This document shows, piece by piece, positions 11,813-20,027 of a DNA stretch of 62,612 bases (positions are counted from its first letter, which is position 1; every line of letters starts with the position of its first letter). The notes beneath the pieces were generated by a model. That model ran no database searches and was not told the origin of the DNA. It was given only the letters and a program-made list of their open reading frames with translations. This DNA comes from Rhizobium sp. (GTDB taxonomy: Bacteria; Pseudomonadota; Alphaproteobacteria; Rhizobiales; Rhizobiaceae). Where the stretch lies: the NCBI GenBank assembly GCA_003527225.1, contig DPXQ01000049.1:15973-78584 (forward strand), read 5' to 3'. A program made the translations under genes and the position numbers.

Positions 11813-13516
11813 ATGTCTGTTTCTACCCCCACGCGGGAGGACTTCGCCGCCCTCCTCGAAGAATCTTTTGCCAAGACCGATCTGGCAGAAGGCTATGTGA
11901 CCAAGGGCATCATCACGGCAATCGAGAAGGATGTCGCGATCGTTGACGTCGGCCTCAAGGTCGAAGGCCGCATCGCGCTCAAGGAATTCGGCGCCAAGGC
12001 CAAGGACGGCTCGCTGAATGTCGGTGACGAAGTTGAAGTCTATGTCGAACGCATCGAGAACGCACTCGGTGAGGCTGTTCTTTCGCGCGAAAAGGCACGC
12101 CGCGAAGAAAGCTGGGTCAAGCTCGAAGCCAAGTTCGAAGCCGGCGAACGCGTCGAAGGCGTTATCTTCAACCAGGTCAAGGGCGGCTTCACCGTCGATC
12201 TGGACGGCGCCGTCGCCTTCCTGCCACGCTCCCAGGTGGACATCCGTCCGATCCGCGACGTAACCCCGCTGATGCACAACCCGCAGCCCTTCGAAATCCT
12301 CAAGATGGACAAGCGTCGCGGCAACATCGTGGTTTCGCGCCGTACAGTTCTCGAAGAATCCCGCGCCGAGCAGCGTTCTGAAATCGTTCAGAACCTCGAA
12401 GAAGGCCAGGTTGTCGACGGCGTCGTCAAGAACATCACCGATTACGGTGCGTTCGTTGACCTCGGCGGTATCGACGGCCTCCTGCATGTGACCGACATGG
12501 CATGGCGCCGCGTCAACCATCCTTCGGAAATCCTGACGATCGGCCAGCAGGTCAAGGTTCAGATCATCCGCATCAACCAGGAAACCCACCGCATCTCGCT
12601 CGGCATGAAGCAGCTCGAGTCCGATCCGTGGGATGGCATTGCGGCCAAGTATCCGGAAGGCAAGAAGATTTCCGGTACGGTCACGAACATCACCGACTAC
12701 GGTGCATTCGTCGAGCTGGAGCCGGGCATCGAGGGCCTCATCCATATCTCGGAAATGTCTTGGACCAAGAAGAACGTTCACCCCGGCAAGATCCTGTCCA
12801 CCACGCAGGACGTCGACGTTGTCGTTCTCGAAGTCGATCCGTCCAAGCGCCGCATCTCGCTTGGCCTCAAGCAGACGCTGGAAAACCCGTGGCAGGCATT
12901 CGCTTACAGCCACCCGGCCGGCACCGAAGTTGAGGGCGAAGTCAAGAACAAGACCGAATTCGGTCTGTTCATCGGCCTCGAAGGCGACGTCGACGGCATG
13001 GTTCACCTCTCCGACCTCGATTGGAACCGTCCGGGCGAACAGGTCATCGAGGAATACAACAAGGGCGACATGGTCAAGGCTGTCGTTCTCGACGTCGATG
13101 TCGAGAAGGAACGCATCTCGCTCGGCATCAAGCAGCTCGGCAAGGATAGCGTCGGCGAAGCAGCAGCTTCCGGCGATCTGCGCAAGAATGCAGTCGTTTC
13201 GTGCGAAGTCATCGGCGTCAATGATGGCGGCATCGAAGTGAAGCTCGTCAACCACGACGACATCACCTCGTTCATCCGCCGCGCCGATCTGTCGCGTGAC
13301 CGCGATGAGCAGCGCCCGGAACGTTTCTCGGTCGGTCAGATCGTCGATGCGCGCATTACCAACTTCTCCAAGAAGGACCGCAAGGTCATGCTTTCGATCA
13401 AGGCGCTCGAAATCGCCGAAGAGAAGGAAGCAGTTGCCCAGTTCGGTTCGTCGGACTCGGGTGCTTCGCTCGGAGACATCCTCGGCGCTGCACTGAAGAA
13501 CCGCGGTAACGAATAA
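11813..13516 (+). CDS. rpsA: 30S ribosomal protein S1
   Basis: mRNA-binding protein of the small subunit needed for initiation on structured messages. 567 residues with six consecutive S1/OB domains at roughly 27-95, 113-180, 200-268, 285-355, 372-442 and 460-530. Domains 3 and 4 repeat the NITDYGAFVDL/NITDYGAFVEL core. The start at 11813 has an AGGAG site 6 bases upstream and gives the usual N-terminus; a longer in-frame extension is not used. The 161-base leader between cmk and rpsA could hold autoregulatory structure, but I do not recognise a known motif. Confidence 0.97.
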   Translation: MSVSTPTREDFAALLEESFAKTDLAEGYVTKGIITAIEKDVAIVDVGLKVEGRIALKEFGAKAKDGSLNVGDEVEVYVERIENALGEAVLSREKARREESWVKLEAKFEAGERVEGVIFNQVKGGFTVDLDGAVAFLPRSQVDIRPIRDVTPLMHNPQPFEILKMDKRRGNIVVSRRTVLEESRAEQRSEIVQNLEEGQVVDGVVKNITDYGAFVDLGGIDGLLHVTDMAWRRVNHPSEILTIGQQVKVQIIRINQETHRISLGMKQLESDPWDGIAAKYPEGKKISGTVTNITDYGAFVELEPGIEGLIHISEMSWTKKNVHPGKILSTTQDVDVVVLEVDPSKRRISLGLKQTLENPWQAFAYSHPAGTEVEGEVKNKTEFGLFIGLEGDVDGMVHLSDLDWNRPGEQVIEEYNKGDMVKAVVLDVDVEKERISLGIKQLGKDSVGEAAASGDLRKNAVVSCEVIGVNDGGIEVKLVNHDDITSFIRRADLSRDRDEQRPERFSVGQIVDARITNFSKKDRKVMLSIKALEIAEEKEAVAQFGSSDSGASLGDILGAALKNRGNE

Positions 13517-13542
13517 GGCTTTGCCCTTCTGAAATTAATGAA

Positions 13543-13575
13543 ACCCGCCGGTCGCGAGATCGGCGGTTTTTTTTG
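13543..13575 (+). terminator. Intrinsic terminator of rpsA
   Basis: CCGCCG pairs with CGGCGG across about ten bases, with a preceding A run and eight T directly after. It starts 27 bases after the rpsA stop. Confidence 0.85.
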
Positions 13576-13608
13576 CCTGAGATTATTCCAGTGGCCTCGC
13601 CTGCAGGC

Positions 13609-15393
13609 TTACGACCAGCTGGCCATGCGCAGGTAGAAATCATGGGCGGCATCTGCCCCCGAGCCGGACGGCGATAAGGCGAACGATATTTCGCCGGCTT
13701 CCTCCGTTCCCGGAGCGTCGAGGCCCCGACTTTCATCCTGGCCATCGCCTTGGTCCGCGGCGTCTTCATCACTTGCCATTTGCTGATCCCCGGTGTGACC
13801 CTCATCGCCCCTGTCATCCTCAAAGCGGCGCCTGAGTTCCGGACCTTTCCGTTCCGCATAATCCTCGGCCACGAGATAATTGAATTGCGGCAGGGGTACC
13901 CCCTCCCGCAACGCAGCCTGCGGACGTGCGGTGGCCGGTTCATTCCCGGGGGTCTCCTGCTGGCTGGCAACCGACTGCAGGGCTGACCTGCTTTCAGCGG
14001 CCGTTTCCTTTACCACCTCTGCCGTCGGGCTGGCGGGTGTGGCGGTCTGCGGGCGTGCGGTGGACGGATCGGCATTTTGAGGTGAGTGCGCTTCCGTCAG
14101 ACGCGCCTCTGGCTGTTTGCCCTCTGTGGTATCGGGATCGGGTTTCACCATCGCAGAGCCACGGCTTGCAGCCCCCTCCGGCTCTGCTTGAGAGACGGCG
14201 GCCCGCCCGATGTCGCCGGTATCACGCAGTATCGGCGGGAGCGTCGTGACTTCTCTCCATCCCTTGAGCACGAAGAGGGTCTGCGGTTGCTCTGCCGCGG
14301 CTTGGTCCTGGACCATCCGCGACGGCCGCTGGATTGCATCAGCCCGCTGTTGCCCAATGGCAGACGGTGCATCAACCCTGGTGATTTCTGAACCCTTCTC
14401 GCCTGATCCCTGCCGAAGAGCTACCCTTGTCGGGATCTCTCGCATCGCGTTGCCACGGTCGCCTCCGGGCGCACCGTCCGCCTCACTCTCGTTGCTAGCT
14501 TCGTAGCTCAGGCGCAGGCGATCCTGCAGCGCGCGAATGTCCTCGCCCGCTACCGGCGCCCTGGTCCCTTCCGCCTTCGTCTGCGGCATGAGATCGTCGC
14601 CACGTATTTGCTGGGGCGCGCTGCGCTTTGCCGCCGTGGCTTCGTTATTGCCCTCGGACAATCCATCGGTGACTTGAGCGGGCGCCGTCATCCGGTCTCC
14701 GGGCGGATCAAAGACACGGGTGGCGTCCAACGCTGGCCTCAATGGCACCGGAGTTGTTGCTTTCGGTTCCTGCCCCTTCGTTGCAGGCCTGCCGACTATG
14801 GCGGGCATTGAGGCCTCTTCAGGCGCCTCCAGGAAACCTGTCGTCGTCGGCCGGACGGTCGGGGGGAAAACGGGCCGCGGATCGCCTGCATTTTGCCGAT
14901 AGGAGGAAACAACGGTTCGGGCCGCGAGATCCTTGTCCTTGTGGCGGTTCAACTCGAGATAGACCGCGAGCTTCGCGGCATCGGGGCCGGCGGGATTGCG
15001 GAAAGCTTCGATCAGCGTGCGTAACTGGATGCCGGAGAACATTTGTGACAGTTGCCGTTGCACGGCAGCTCTTTCTTGGCGAGGCAACTTGCCGATTGCT
15101 TCCATGAGCCGGCTAGCGAGGCTGCTGTTCGTTTCGCCTTCCCTGCGGTAAATACCAAGATTCTGCCCGAGAAGATCGGCGACCATGGCCAGATTCTCCG
15201 CCATTCGCTCGCTCCCGGAAAGAAGCAGGAGGTTCAGCCTTCCCGCGACGACCGAATTGCGGTCCAACATTGCCGGCGCCTGGTAAGCCGTCGGCTGTGG
15301 CTGGCCAGCGCCAGTGTTTGCCTGCTCATGAGGCAGGCGCTGGTCCTGGTAGGAAACCGTAGAATTTGAAACTGCGTGAACCGGAGACAGCAT
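13609..15393 (-). CDS. Long low-complexity protein of unknown function
   Basis: 594 residues, convergent with rpsA. Residues 1-45 are polar. Residues 46-165 look folded and helical, with a Leu-rich stretch (GRLNLLLLSG) and repeated helix-like segments. From about 170 to the end the composition is Pro/Ala/Glu/Thr/Gln-rich and apparently disordered, with an acidic patch near 540-575. No signal peptide or membrane segment. This layout recalls flagellar hook-length control or scaffold proteins, but I see no FliK-type C-terminal domain and no flagellar neighbours. The codon pattern and a clean divergent gap to nadV support a real gene. Confidence 0.6.
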   Translation of the reverse strand: MLSPVHAVSNSTVSYQDQRLPHEQANTGAGQPQPTAYQAPAMLDRNSVVAGRLNLLLLSGSERMAENLAMVADLLGQNLGIYRREGETNSSLASRLMEAIGKLPRQERAAVQRQLSQMFSGIQLRTLIEAFRNPAGPDAAKLAVYLELNRHKDKDLAARTVVSSYRQNAGDPRPVFPPTVRPTTTGFLEAPEEASMPAIVGRPATKGQEPKATTPVPLRPALDATRVFDPPGDRMTAPAQVTDGLSEGNNEATAAKRSAPQQIRGDDLMPQTKAEGTRAPVAGEDIRALQDRLRLSYEASNESEADGAPGGDRGNAMREIPTRVALRQGSGEKGSEITRVDAPSAIGQQRADAIQRPSRMVQDQAAAEQPQTLFVLKGWREVTTLPPILRDTGDIGRAAVSQAEPEGAASRGSAMVKPDPDTTEGKQPEARLTEAHSPQNADPSTARPQTATPASPTAEVVKETAAESRSALQSVASQQETPGNEPATARPQAALREGVPLPQFNYLVAEDYAERKGPELRRRFEDDRGDEGHTGDQQMASDEDAADQGDGQDESRGLDAPGTEEAGEISFALSPSGSGADAAHDFYLRMASWS

Positions 15394-15669
15394 GGCGGCT
15401 CCATTGCGGTCGGTATGGCTTTCGAGACAGAAGCAATATCGCGCCGCTCATGCGGGCGGATGGGATTCCTGACCGGTCTGGCCGTCGCGCAGGAACGCCT
15501 GTGACAAGGCAATGCCATCAATTCAAACTTCAGTGTAACAGCCAGTCCTTAACGGTCCGTTAACCATAAATCCTTTGCCGTCGCTTGCCGCTCAGACGCG
15601 GCTCGCGTACACCTTCCGCGTTGCAGGCTTGAGACGCGTTATCCTCAGAGCGCCTCGGTGGATCACGAA

Positions 15670-17055
15670 ATGAATATTCATAATCCGATTTTGAACACCG
15701 ACAGCTACAAGCTGGGCCACTATCTCCAGTATCCACCCGGCACGCGCGCGATCAGCAGTTACATCACAACCCGAGGGCAATCCTTCAGACCCGAGGTTGT
15801 GTTCTTCGGCCTGCAGATTTTCCTGAAAGAATATCTCTCGCGTGCCGTCACGAATGACGACATCGACGAAGCGGAGGGGATCGCCGGGCTCCACAGGCAA
15901 CCTTTCGATCGGTCAGGCTGGCAGCATATCGTCGACACGCATGGCGGTTATCTGCCGCTGAGGATCGACGCCCTTCCGGAAGGGAGCGTGGTTCGGCGGG
16001 ACGTGCCGATGGTGCAGGTCGTCAATACCGATCCGCAGCTGCCCTGGCTCACCTCTCATATCGGGACGGCGCTTCTTCGGGCCGTCTGGTATCCCTCAAC
16101 GGTCGCGAGCACCGCGCGGCAGGTCAGGGACGCGATCCTGCCCTTCCTTGAACAGAGTTGCGACCGGCCCGATGAGGTCCTGCCGATGCAGCTCAGCGAC
16201 TTCGGCGCCCGGGGCACGACGAGCTTCGAGCAGGCGGCCATCGGCGGCGCGGCGCATCTCGTTTATTTCCACGCGACAGACTCGCTTCCGGGCATTCTGT
16301 ACACACGGAAATACTACGGAGCGGAAATGGCCGGGCAATCCGTTCCCGCATCGGAACACTCGACCATTACCGCCTGGGGGCAGGCCCGCGAAGCCGAAGC
16401 CTATTCGAACATGATCGACCGTTTTGCGCGCTTTGGCGCCTATTCGGTGGTTTCGGACAGCTACGACATCCACAATGCGGTGACAGAAATCTGGGGCAAG
16501 AAACTGCAGACCAAGGTGCGGGCGGCCGGCGGCACGCTGATCGTACGGCCCGACAGCGGCGACCCGATCGATACGCCGGTGCAGGTGGTGGCCCAACTCG
16601 CCTATGCCTTCGGAATCCATCTGAACGGCAAGGGCTACAAGGTGCTCGACAACAATGTGCGGGTCATCCAGTCAGACGGGATATCGCTGCAGGATATCAC
16701 GATGATTCTCGGGCGGCTCGAGGGCATGGGCTTTTCGGCGGAAAACATCTCCTTCGGGATGGGTTCGGCCCTTCTCCAGAAGGTGAACCGCGACACCTTT
16801 TCCTTCACGATGCGCGCCTCCGCGCGCGAAGACGAGCATGGGAACTGGCATGACGTCTCGCGGCTGCCTGCCGGCCCGGGCGAGAAGCTGCCGACGAGCG
16901 GACGGCGCGCTGTCGTTGCCGAGGACGGCGACACTATCGTCATTCGCCTGGATGAAACCGACGGGCGGGTGAGTCTGCTGCAACCCGTCTGGGAGAACGG
17001 ACGACTTTTGAAAGACTGGAGCTTCGACGAAATCCGCCGTCGCGCCCAGGCCTGA
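15670..17055 (+). CDS. nadV: Nicotinamide phosphoribosyltransferase
   Basis: Condenses nicotinamide with phosphoribosyl pyrophosphate to NMN, giving a deamidation-independent NAD salvage route. 461 residues from ATG 15670; an in-frame GTG at 15658 is possible, but the ATG gives the standard NAMPT N-terminus (NPILNTDSYKLGHY). Family blocks are clear: SDFGARGTTS, VVSDSYD with the substrate Asp, IVRPDSGDP (phosphate binding) and SFGMGSALLQKVNRDT. The length near 460 and these blocks match the NAMPT/NadV branch rather than nicotinate phosphoribosyltransferase PncB. Single gene, no NAD partner adjacent. Confidence 0.9.
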   Translation: MNIHNPILNTDSYKLGHYLQYPPGTRAISSYITTRGQSFRPEVVFFGLQIFLKEYLSRAVTNDDIDEAEGIAGLHRQPFDRSGWQHIVDTHGGYLPLRIDALPEGSVVRRDVPMVQVVNTDPQLPWLTSHIGTALLRAVWYPSTVASTARQVRDAILPFLEQSCDRPDEVLPMQLSDFGARGTTSFEQAAIGGAAHLVYFHATDSLPGILYTRKYYGAEMAGQSVPASEHSTITAWGQAREAEAYSNMIDRFARFGAYSVVSDSYDIHNAVTEIWGKKLQTKVRAAGGTLIVRPDSGDPIDTPVQVVAQLAYAFGIHLNGKGYKVLDNNVRVIQSDGISLQDITMILGRLEGMGFSAENISFGMGSALLQKVNRDTFSFTMRASAREDEHGNWHDVSRLPAGPGEKLPTSGRRAVVAEDGDTIVIRLDETDGRVSLLQPVWENGRLLKDWSFDEIRRRAQA

Positions 17056-17135
17056 GGCAGGTCCTGCAGCGTTAGCGCAATTTGGCGCTGTCGCGGTCAT
17101 CCCAGCGAAACGAGAGGAACGATATCCTCCCCGTA

Positions 17136-17762
17136 TCAGCTGTGGGCAAAGATATCCGTTTCTTCCCATCCGAGGAGATCAAGCTTGGCGCGCGTCGGCA
17201 GAAATTCGAAGCAAGCCTTGGCATGATCCATGCGGCCGTCTCGGATCAGGCGCTCGGTCAGCTTGTCGCGGAGCGCGTGGAGATAAAGGACATCCGAGGC
17301 AGCATATTCGAGTTGGGCGGGCGAGAGCATTGCCGCTGCCCAGTCGGACGATTGCTGTGCCTTGGAAATATCGACTTCCAGCAACTCCTTGAGATTGTCC
17401 TTCAATCCGTGCCGGTCGGTATAGGTGCGGCTGAGCCGCGAGGCGATCTTGGTGCAGAAGACCGAGGTTGTGGTCACGCCGAAGGTGTGGAAGAGCACAG
17501 CTATATCGAAGCGGCCGAAATGGAATATCTTCTGGCGTTGCGAGTCCGCCAGCATCGCGACGAGATTGGGGGCCTCTGTCTGGCCGGCGGCAATGCGGAT
17601 GACATCGGCGGTACCGTCGCCCGGAGAGAGTTGCACGACGCAAAGACGATCGCGTCGAGGTACAAGCCCGAGCGTCTCGGTATCGATGGCGATCGCACCG
17701 GTATAGCGGGCGGCATCTGCCACGGAAATGTCACCTTCGTGATAGCGGATCGTCGAGGCCAT
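17136..17762 (-). CDS. Short ribonuclease D (DEDDy 3'-5' exonuclease)
   Basis: 208 residues forming only the exonuclease domain. The four acidic residues and tyrosine are in place: D27 and E29 (IAIDTETLGL), D86 (HFGRFDIAVL), Y153 and D157 (YAASDVLYL). The C-terminal HRDC domains of E. coli RNase D are missing, as in many alphaproteobacterial homologues of about 205 residues. The expected role is 3' trimming of tRNA or other stable RNAs in the cytoplasm. Convergent with nadV. Confidence 0.88.
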   Translation of the reverse strand: MASTIRYHEGDISVADAARYTGAIAIDTETLGLVPRRDRLCVVQLSPGDGTADVIRIAAGQTEAPNLVAMLADSQRQKIFHFGRFDIAVLFHTFGVTTTSVFCTKIASRLSRTYTDRHGLKDNLKELLEVDISKAQQSSDWAAAMLSPAQLEYAASDVLYLHALRDKLTERLIRDGRMDHAKACFEFLPTRAKLDLLGWEETDIFAHS

Positions 17763-17848
17763 CCATGTCTCCAGCTTGCAATATTGTCATTGTGGCTGGC
17801 TATAACCCAAACGGGAGCCAAGCTCTACCGCTTTCACGAAAGGAGTGA

Positions 17849-19369
17849 TCACATCCTGGGCCGGCTGATCGGGCCTTCTTTCGTCAATTCCGTGTAGGCC
17901 AGTGTCTGGTCGAGATGCGTCGCACGCAAGACCAGAAGCTTTTCGGCGTATTTCAGCCTGACCGTGGCATAGGACGGATCGTCAGCGACATTTTCGAGCT
18001 CCATGGGATCCTTCGCCAAATCGAACAACAGCGGCGGCAGGCCCGCAAAATGCACATATTTGAACGCGGTATCGCGAATGACCGAAAGATTGCACCGGCT
18101 CGACGGAAGGTCGAAATGATCTTCGGCTATACCCGTGGCCACTTCGCGGAAATCGAACTCCCAGAAGGCGGCATCGCGCCAGTTCGACGGTTCTTCCCCA
18201 TTCACGAAAGGCAAAAGCGATTGCCCGTCCTGGTGATTGCGGACCGTGACGCCGAGCCGCTCGCAGATCGTCGGCATGATGTCGGCGGCGGAGGTGAAAG
18301 CATCGACCCGGCGACCGGCGGCACCCATGGCCGAAGGATCTCGAATCACCAGCGGTATATGGTAGCTACCTTCATGATATCCGCCCTTGCCCAGCATCCA
18401 GTGATCACCCATCATTTCGGCATGGTCCGAGGTAAAGATGACGATTGTGTTTTCCCATTGGCCGCTTTGGCGCAGCGTCGCAAAGATGCGACCGAGTTGG
18501 GTATCGACCTCGGCGATCATGCCGTAATAGACAGCGCGGATCGTATCGAAATCCACTTCGCGCCACTCGCTCACGAGGCCAGAGGCGCCGTAAACGAAAC
18601 TGGACTTGCCGAGGCTTTCCAGTCCATAGGCAATGAGGGGATGGACAGCAGCCTCATCTTCGCGACGCGCCGCACGGGCATAGGCCGGACCATCACCGGC
18701 GGCGAACATGGTGTTGTAAGGCTCCGGCACACAAAAGGGTGGGTGGGGCCGCAAGAAGGAAACATGTGCGAACCAGGCGCGATCCTGCTGCTCCATCCAT
18801 CCAAGAAAAGTCTCGGCCAAGAAGGCCGTCTGCGTCTCGTCACACCCATAGAGCGGCGGCGCATTGTTGGCGTCGGGCGCATCCGGACCTCCGGTGCGAT
18901 GCACGTCGCGGGTCAGCGCGCCCTCATGCCCCTTCGCCCGCAACCAGCTCAACCATTGCTTTTCATGCTCGAGCAGGATCTGGGCGGTCGTGAATCCGGG
19001 AAGCACGCCCTCATAGGAGGTCAGGTGCGGGTCATTCTTATCCAGGCTTCGCGGGTCGGGCGAAACATCCGTGTAGCCGAAGAGCGTGGGGTCATATCCG
19101 GCCCTGCGTGCCGCCAGCGCTATGTTGTCGAATCGGGCGTCAAGCGGCGAGCCGTTCCGGCAAACCCTGTGGTTCATCTGATAGAGACCGGTATAAATTG
19201 AGGCGCGTGCCGGCGAACAGGGGGCCGCGCCTGCATAGTGCCGACGGAAAAGAACACCCTCAGCGGCAAGCGAATCGACATTGGGGGTCCTGACTACCGG
19301 GTGACTGACTACAGAAAGGCAATCGCCGCGCCATTGGTCGGCGGTGATCAGCAAAATATTCGGTTTCAT
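17849..19369 (-). CDS. Type I sulfatase / phosphonate monoester hydrolase family enzyme
   Basis: 506 residues from M at 19369 (start of the conserved MKPNILLITADQWRGD block). A longer frame begins at 19489 but adds only an atypical leader. Alkaline-phosphatase-superfamily hydrolase: metal ligand D11, formylglycine motif C51-S-P53-A-R55, and the second metal block FTSDHAEMMGDH. The long conserved sequence around the active site, including LYQMNHR, and the C-terminal block KYVHFAGLPPLLFDL follow the Rhizobium leguminosarum phosphonate monoester hydrolase as I remember it; that group also cleaves sulfate and phosphate esters. No signal peptide, so cytoplasmic. Needs a formylglycine-generating enzyme, which is not in the window. 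Confidence 0.88.
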   Translation of the reverse strand: MKPNILLITADQWRGDCLSVVSHPVVRTPNVDSLAAEGVLFRRHYAGAAPCSPARASIYTGLYQMNHRVCRNGSPLDARFDNIALAARRAGYDPTLFGYTDVSPDPRSLDKNDPHLTSYEGVLPGFTTAQILLEHEKQWLSWLRAKGHEGALTRDVHRTGGPDAPDANNAPPLYGCDETQTAFLAETFLGWMEQQDRAWFAHVSFLRPHPPFCVPEPYNTMFAAGDGPAYARAARREDEAAVHPLIAYGLESLGKSSFVYGASGLVSEWREVDFDTIRAVYYGMIAEVDTQLGRIFATLRQSGQWENTIVIFTSDHAEMMGDHWMLGKGGYHEGSYHIPLVIRDPSAMGAAGRRVDAFTSAADIMPTICERLGVTVRNHQDGQSLLPFVNGEEPSNWRDAAFWEFDFREVATGIAEDHFDLPSSRCNLSVIRDTAFKYVHFAGLPPLLFDLAKDPMELENVADDPSYATVRLKYAEKLLVLRATHLDQTLAYTELTKEGPISRPRM

Positions 19370-19737
19370 CAAAAAGAGCTCCGATAGACCCATGTGCAGC
19401 GTAGCCGCCGCTTCGGCGGGCACATTCCCCCGCATCGATGTTGGAAGCAAATGAAAAAAGGTCGAAAATGCCCGAAGATTTTCCGGCAAACCGAAAGCGC
19501 CCAGCTGCAGTCTGCAACAGAGACGTCCGTGTCAAAAGCCATGCGGATGCCGGCAAGAATCGAGGAGGACCTGCCTGTTTCGTCACCATTTCCGGCCGGC
19601 CTGGTACCACAGATTTCGCGGTCTTTCCAAGATCCGCTGGCTCGGGCGGAGTGCGGGCCCTAAGCCATGCGCCAAGTGCACTGCTGCATTGCAGCAATCG
19701 CGCTGTTCATCCAAAGCGATATGAATATATTTCAAAT

Positions 19738-19860
19738 CATCGAAGCGGCACACTCCTCCTCCCAGTGCCGTCAGATAGGATCGGCAATACTCCTCCTCCT
19801 CCCAATTGCCGATCAAGTTTAAGAGCCTGGCGCACCTCCTCCCGCGCCGGGCTCTTTTTA
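19738..19860 (+). ncRNA. Small RNA with three anti-Shine-Dalgarno hairpin loops (alpha-r14 / NfeR1-like)
   Basis: Three successive hairpins are seen: 19746-19770 (CGGCAC/GTGCCG), 19779-19814 (GATCGGCAA/TTGCCGATC) and 19823-19854 (an 11-pair GAGCCTGGCGC/GCGCCGGGCTC stem). Each loop displays a CCTCCTCCC or CTCCTCCTCCC run complementary to Shine-Dalgarno sequences. The last stem runs into TTTTTATTT and acts as terminator. This is the hallmark of the rhizobial alpha-r14 sRNA family (NfeR1 in Sinorhizobium), which represses many mRNAs by pairing with their ribosome-binding sites. The 5' end is inferred: a TGTTCA...TATATT pair (19704-19731) is a possible promoter. It occupies part of the 658-base gap 19370-20027; I see no gene in the rest. 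Confidence 0.82.
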
Positions 19861-20027
19861 TTTCGACGCTCCCGTGCGGCGTGACTGTCTCGCCTGAGAT
19901 TTCCGCCACCTTCATGCCTGCCCGAACCCGCCAGACCCACGAGATTTGCTTGAGGCGACTGCCCGCTCGGCCTATATAGGTCTTGGTTCGGCTTTCAATA
20001 TCAGTCATTTGAAAGGGTTGCATCGAC

